In this document: positions 61,306 to 64,000 of the stretch, piece after piece
How positions within the stretch are numbered: the first letter of the stretch is position 1
Layout: every line of letters starts with the position of its first letter
NCBI RefSeq assembly: GCF_000732615.1
Contig: NZ_JPGL01000022.1
Coordinates: forward strand, 87,661 to 151,660
Direction: 5' to 3'
DNA length: 64,000 bases
Origin: Burkholderia paludis
Lineage (GTDB): Bacteria > Pseudomonadota > Gammaproteobacteria > Burkholderiales > Burkholderiaceae
The notes under the pieces: generated by a model
The model's database searches: none
The model's input: only the letters and a program-made list of their open reading frames with translations
Told to the model about the DNA's origin: nothing
Program-made: the position numbers and the translations under genes

Positions 61306-62582
61306 TGCGTCGGCTCGCTGCGCGCCGCGCGCGCGAGGGTCGCGAGCACGTCGTAGCACGCGCCCATCGTGTGATAGTCGGTCTTGCCGGCCGGGCTCTT
61401 TTCGTCGCTGTACTTGCGGTTGTCGCAGGTGAGGATCCGGTACCACGCGCCGTAGCGATGATCGACGAAGTGCGCCCAGCTGTAGCGCCAGATCTCGTCG
61501 TACCAGTCCCAGAAGCGCTCGCTGCCGGTGCGCGCGCCGAGCATCGCGGCCGCCGCGAAGGTTTCCGCCTGCACCCAGAAGTACTTGTTGTGGTCGCAGA
61601 TCGTGAAGTCGGGGCCGAAGCCGTAGTACAGGCCGCCGTGGTCGGCGTCCCACGCGTGCGTGAGCGCCGCGTCGAACAGCTCGGCCGCGCGCGGCACGAG
61701 CCAGTCGAGCGGGCGGTGCCGCTCGAGGATCAGCAGCAGCTTCGCCCATTCGGTCTGGTGGCCGGGCTGGAATCCCCACGGGCGGAAGATGTTCGAGCTG
61801 TCTTCCTTGTTGTAGTCCCAGTCGACCGACCAGTCCGCATGGTAGTGCTCCCACACGAGCCCGTCCGACAGCGCGGCCTGGCGCTGCGTCACGTGGCTGG
61901 CGATCTTTTCCGCGCGATCGAGATAGGTGAGATGGCCGGTCGCCTCGTAGGCCGCGAGCAGCGCCTCCGTCATGTGCATGTTGGCGTTCTGGCCGCGATA
62001 CGACGACACGATCCAGTTCGGCGTCGCGTCGTCCGCGTAGAGGCCCGCGGCCGCATCCCAGAAGCGGTGTTCGGCGAGCTCGTAGGTCGCCGCGATCAGC
62101 GAGCGCGCCTCGTCGATGCCGGCCATCGTCGCGTGCGCGGCGGCCAGCAGCACGAACGCGAGCCCGTAGCAGTGGCGCGTGCCGTCGAGCGTCGCGCGCT
62201 TCGCGCCGTCGCGCCAGTCGAGTTCCCAGTCGTAGCCCTGCAGCGCGTCGTCCCAGTGCGCGTCGCGCAGGAAGCGCAGCCCGTGGCGCGCGTATTCGAG
62301 GTGACGCGCATCGCCGAAATGCCGGTACGCCATCGCGTAGTTGAAGACGAACCGGCAACTGCTGACCAGATGGCGCGACGTGCGGTTGTAGACGCTGCCG
62401 TCGTCGCGGAAGTAGTGGTAGAAGCCGCCGGTCGGGTCGAACGCGTTGGTCGCGTAGAAGCGCAGCGTGTCCTCGACATGCGACAGCAGGAACGACGGAT
62501 CGCGGAAACTCGCGACGAACGGCGCGGCTTGCGCGTGGGCGGCCGGCGCGGCCGGGCAGGGTTGGACCGGGGGCATGTTCAT
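61302..62582 (-). CDS. AGE-family sugar isomerase/epimerase (mannose isomerase-like)
   Basis: This 426-residue alpha/alpha-barrel protein of the N-acylglucosamine 2-epimerase/YihS superfamily shows conserved features of aldose-ketose isomerases: TRHCYGLAFVLLA, the NANMHMTEALLAAYE segment, GLVWEHYHADWS, RPWGFQPGHQTEWAKLL, and KTDYHTMGACYDVL with catalytic His. D-mannose to D-fructose is the likely reaction, with the product passed to the adjoining kinase. It overlaps both the regulator and the kinase by 4 bp. Confidence 0.85.
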   Translation of the reverse strand: MNMPPVQPCPAAPAAHAQAAPFVASFRDPSFLLSHVEDTLRFYATNAFDPTGGFYHYFRDDGSVYNRTSRHLVSSCRFVFNYAMAYRHFGDARHLEYARHGLRFLRDAHWDDALQGYDWELDWRDGAKRATLDGTRHCYGLAFVLLAAAHATMAGIDEARSLIAATYELAEHRFWDAAAGLYADDATPNWIVSSYRGQNANMHMTEALLAAYEATGHLTYLDRAEKIASHVTQRQAALSDGLVWEHYHADWSVDWDYNKEDSSNIFRPWGFQPGHQTEWAKLLLILERHRPLDWLVPRAAELFDAALTHAWDADHGGLYYGFGPDFTICDHNKYFWVQAETFAAAAMLGARTGSERFWDWYDEIWRYSWAHFVDHRYGAWYRILTCDNRKYSDEKSPAGKTDYHTMGACYDVLATLARAARSEPTQ

Positions 62583-63598
62583 GACTCAGTGACCGTGGCG
62601 GTATCGAGTGCCGGCGAGCCGGCGGGCTGGCTGCTGGCCCGCACGATCAGCTCGACGGGCAGGGAAATCTCGGTGTGCTCGGGCGCCTCGGCGAGCAGCA
62701 GCTCGACGCCGCGGCGGCCGAGCGCTTCCTTGTCGACCGCGAGCGTCGTGAGCGGCGGGTTCGCGTGCGCGGCCGCCGGGATGTTGTCGAAGCCGACGAT
62801 CGCGATGTCGTCGGGCATGCGCAGCCCGCGCGCGGCGCAGACGCGCTGCGCGGCGAGCGCGGCCGCGTCGTTGTACGCGAATACCGCGTCCGGGCGCGGG
62901 CCCGGCGCGTCGAGCAGTTGCGCCATCGCGCGGGCGGCGCCGGTGTCGGGATCGAGCCCCGCGTCGATCGTCACTTCGTAGGCGGGATCGAACAGCCGCC
63001 CGGCCTCGAAGAACGCGCGCCGGTAGCCGATCGCGCGCTGCGCGATGCTGTAGTGCGCGGGCGAGCCGCCGATGAACGCGATCCGTGTGCGGCCGGTGGC
63101 CAGCAGGTGACGCATCGCGAGCGCCGCGCCCGTCGCGTTGTCGATGTTCACCGAGCGCAGCCCCGGCGCCCACAGGTCGATCAGCACGAGCGGCCGGCCG
63201 GTGGCGGCGAGCGCCTCGATCGTCTCCGGCTCGATGAAGCCGGCCACCGCGATCGCGTCGGGCGCGTGCGGGCGCATCTGGCGCAGCACGTCGTCGTTCG
63301 GCCCGACCGTGAGCAGCGTCGGCACGATGCCGCGCTCGCGGCACGCGTCCTCGACGCCGTGCAGCACGTGCGAGAAGAACGGGCTCGCGGGGAAGCGGTT
63401 GTGCTGGCGGTGCAGCAGGAAGGTGAGCCGGCGGATGCGCGGCCGCAACTGCGCGGGATCGTAGCCGAGCCGCTGCGCGATCTCGACGATGCGCGCACGC
63501 GTCGCTTCGGACAGGCCCGGCTGGTTCTTCAGCGCGCGGGAGACGGTGCCGATCGAGACCTCTGCCGCCCGCGCCACGTCGCGAATGGTGGTGCCCAT
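62579..63598 (-). CDS. LacI-family transcriptional regulator
   Basis: This 339-residue repressor-type protein has a LacI helix-turn-helix at the start (IRDVARAAEVSIGTVSRALKN, hinge LGYDPAQLR). A sugar-binding periplasmic-protein-like domain follows (ISLPVELIVRASS near the end). It is first in the operon and overlaps the isomerase start by ATGA, so regulator and enzymes share one transcript and autoregulation is likely. The sugar effector is probably the operon substrate. Confidence 0.92.
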   Translation of the reverse strand: MGTTIRDVARAAEVSIGTVSRALKNQPGLSEATRARIVEIAQRLGYDPAQLRPRIRRLTFLLHRQHNRFPASPFFSHVLHGVEDACRERGIVPTLLTVGPNDDVLRQMRPHAPDAIAVAGFIEPETIEALAATGRPLVLIDLWAPGLRSVNIDNATGAALAMRHLLATGRTRIAFIGGSPAHYSIAQRAIGYRRAFFEAGRLFDPAYEVTIDAGLDPDTGAARAMAQLLDAPGPRPDAVFAYNDAAALAAQRVCAARGLRMPDDIAIVGFDNIPAAAHANPPLTTLAVDKEALGRRGVELLLAEAPEHTEISLPVELIVRASSQPAGSPALDTATVTES

Positions 63599-63849
63599 CG
63601 TTCGGGTTCCGGTTTGTTTAGGGTGAAAGCGATTGTATAGTAAAACGTATCGCGGAATTCGGGCCGGATAGCCGGGGAATACCCGTGAATGAAGGGCTTT
63701 TAAGCGCTAATCTGCGAAAACGACGTTACTAAAAATACTAAACAAAACGCGAAAATGCCAAGGAGTGTGTGCAGGTGGGCGGTGGACGGGAAGCGGACCG
63801 GCTTCGCGCGTTCGTGCCACGCTGGCTGGTTGCGTGCACAGGCCGCGGA
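63599..63849. other. promoter region of the LacI operon
   Basis: No gene is seen. The stretch is AT-richer than usual and contains TTTGTTTAG (63613-63621) and its reverse complement CTAAACAAA (63738-63746), which could be paired operators for the LacI-type protein. The candidate -10 TACAAT on the minus strand, about 34 bp from the lacI start, lacks a good -35. Confidence 0.4.
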
Positions 63850-64000
63850 GGAGCGGAGCAGTCGGGGAGTCGAGCAGCCCGGGAACTAGGGAGTCGGGGA
63901 ATCGGGAAGCCGGGCAGTCGGGAAGCCGAGCAGCCGAGCAGCCGAGCAGCCGAGCAGCCGAGCAGCCGAGCAGCCGAGCAGCCGACCAGCCGACCAGCCG
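63850..64000. repeat. 8-bp tandem repeat array (unit GCAGCCGA), running off the window
   Basis: From about 63850 the sequence can be read in consecutive 8-mers: GGAGCGGA, GCAGTCGG, GGAGTCGA and so on, becoming perfect GCAGCCGA copies from about 63930. The last copies before the edge carry GACCAGCC variants. About 19 units are visible, and the array continues beyond 64000. The unit is not a multiple of 3 and no coding frame is evident. Confidence 0.9.

Noticed and set aside
63850..64000. CRISPR array at the right edge
   Set aside because: Units are 8 bp and contiguous with no spacers, so this is a simple tandem repeat.

Overview
The window reads as a chromosomal segment of a Burkholderia-type betaproteobacterium, most likely of the B. 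cepacia complex. The evidence is the very high GC with strongly GC-ending codons, the ntrB-ntrC-glnA block next to a rhodanese gene, a 459-residue ArgA, a trimeric-porin-type porin and FecI/FecR-type iron signalling. Coding density is normal and most genes are chromosomal housekeeping or catabolic genes. The species is inferred from protein character only, because no search was possible.

Layout, left to right. (1) 1-4.5 kb: end of folD, oligopeptidase A (prlC), SOS-controlled dinB with a clear LexA box, and an Asp/Glu racemase-family gene. (2) 4.5-10.4 kb: an iron-uptake locus of Fur-box-preceded ECF sigma factor, FecR-type anti-sigma factor, signalling TonB receptor and periplasmic siderophore esterase. 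(3) 10.57-14.48 kb: a small decayed genomic island in the 3' end of the initiator tRNA gene. It is bounded by 17-bp direct repeats and holds a broken PilV-type adhesin gene, an intact low-GC acyltransferase, a cluster of palindromes and a broken integrase. (4) 14.7-32.8 kb: exonuclease III, a prolyl oligopeptidase, ntrC/ntrB/glnA with a sigma-54/NtrC promoter, a rhodanese, a CinA-like/EI24 pair, a beta-propeller/fatty-acid-hydroxylase pair, hrpA, and argA-yggX. (5) 32.9-43.5 kb: a carboxylate or acyl-CoA cluster (MHS transporter, CoA-transferase, acyl-CoA dehydrogenase, divergent LysR), then an amino-acid cluster (permease, porin, RidA, aromatic aminotransferase, divergent Lrp).

(6) 43.5-51.6 kb: tRNA-Val, followed by a lower-GC stretch with a stand-alone cysC, then a gamma-glutamyl-polyamine catabolic locus. 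That locus has putrescine aminotransferase, glutamylpolyamine synthetase and gamma-glutamyl-GABA hydrolase on one strand, and a PuuR-like regulator plus aldehyde dehydrogenase on the other. (7) 51.6-60.3 kb: a small metal-binding protein, two small unknown genes, glmU-glmS (UDP-GlcNAc synthesis), and a FolM-like reductase, folB and ttcA group. A divergent NDUFAF7-type methyltransferase and two small genes follow. (8) 60.4-63.6 kb: a translationally coupled LacI, AGE-family isomerase and PfkB-kinase operon, which looks like ketose/aldose sugar use. The right edge runs into an 8-bp tandem repeat array that continues past the window.

The least ordinary pieces are the tRNA-fMet island with its broken PilV gene and palindrome cluster, the reductase beside folB that has lost its catalytic Tyr and Lys, the cysC-bearing stretch behind tRNA-Val, and the terminal 8-bp array. 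No CRISPR array, rRNA gene or complete insertion sequence was seen. I did not find a convincing, wholly new multi-gene system.
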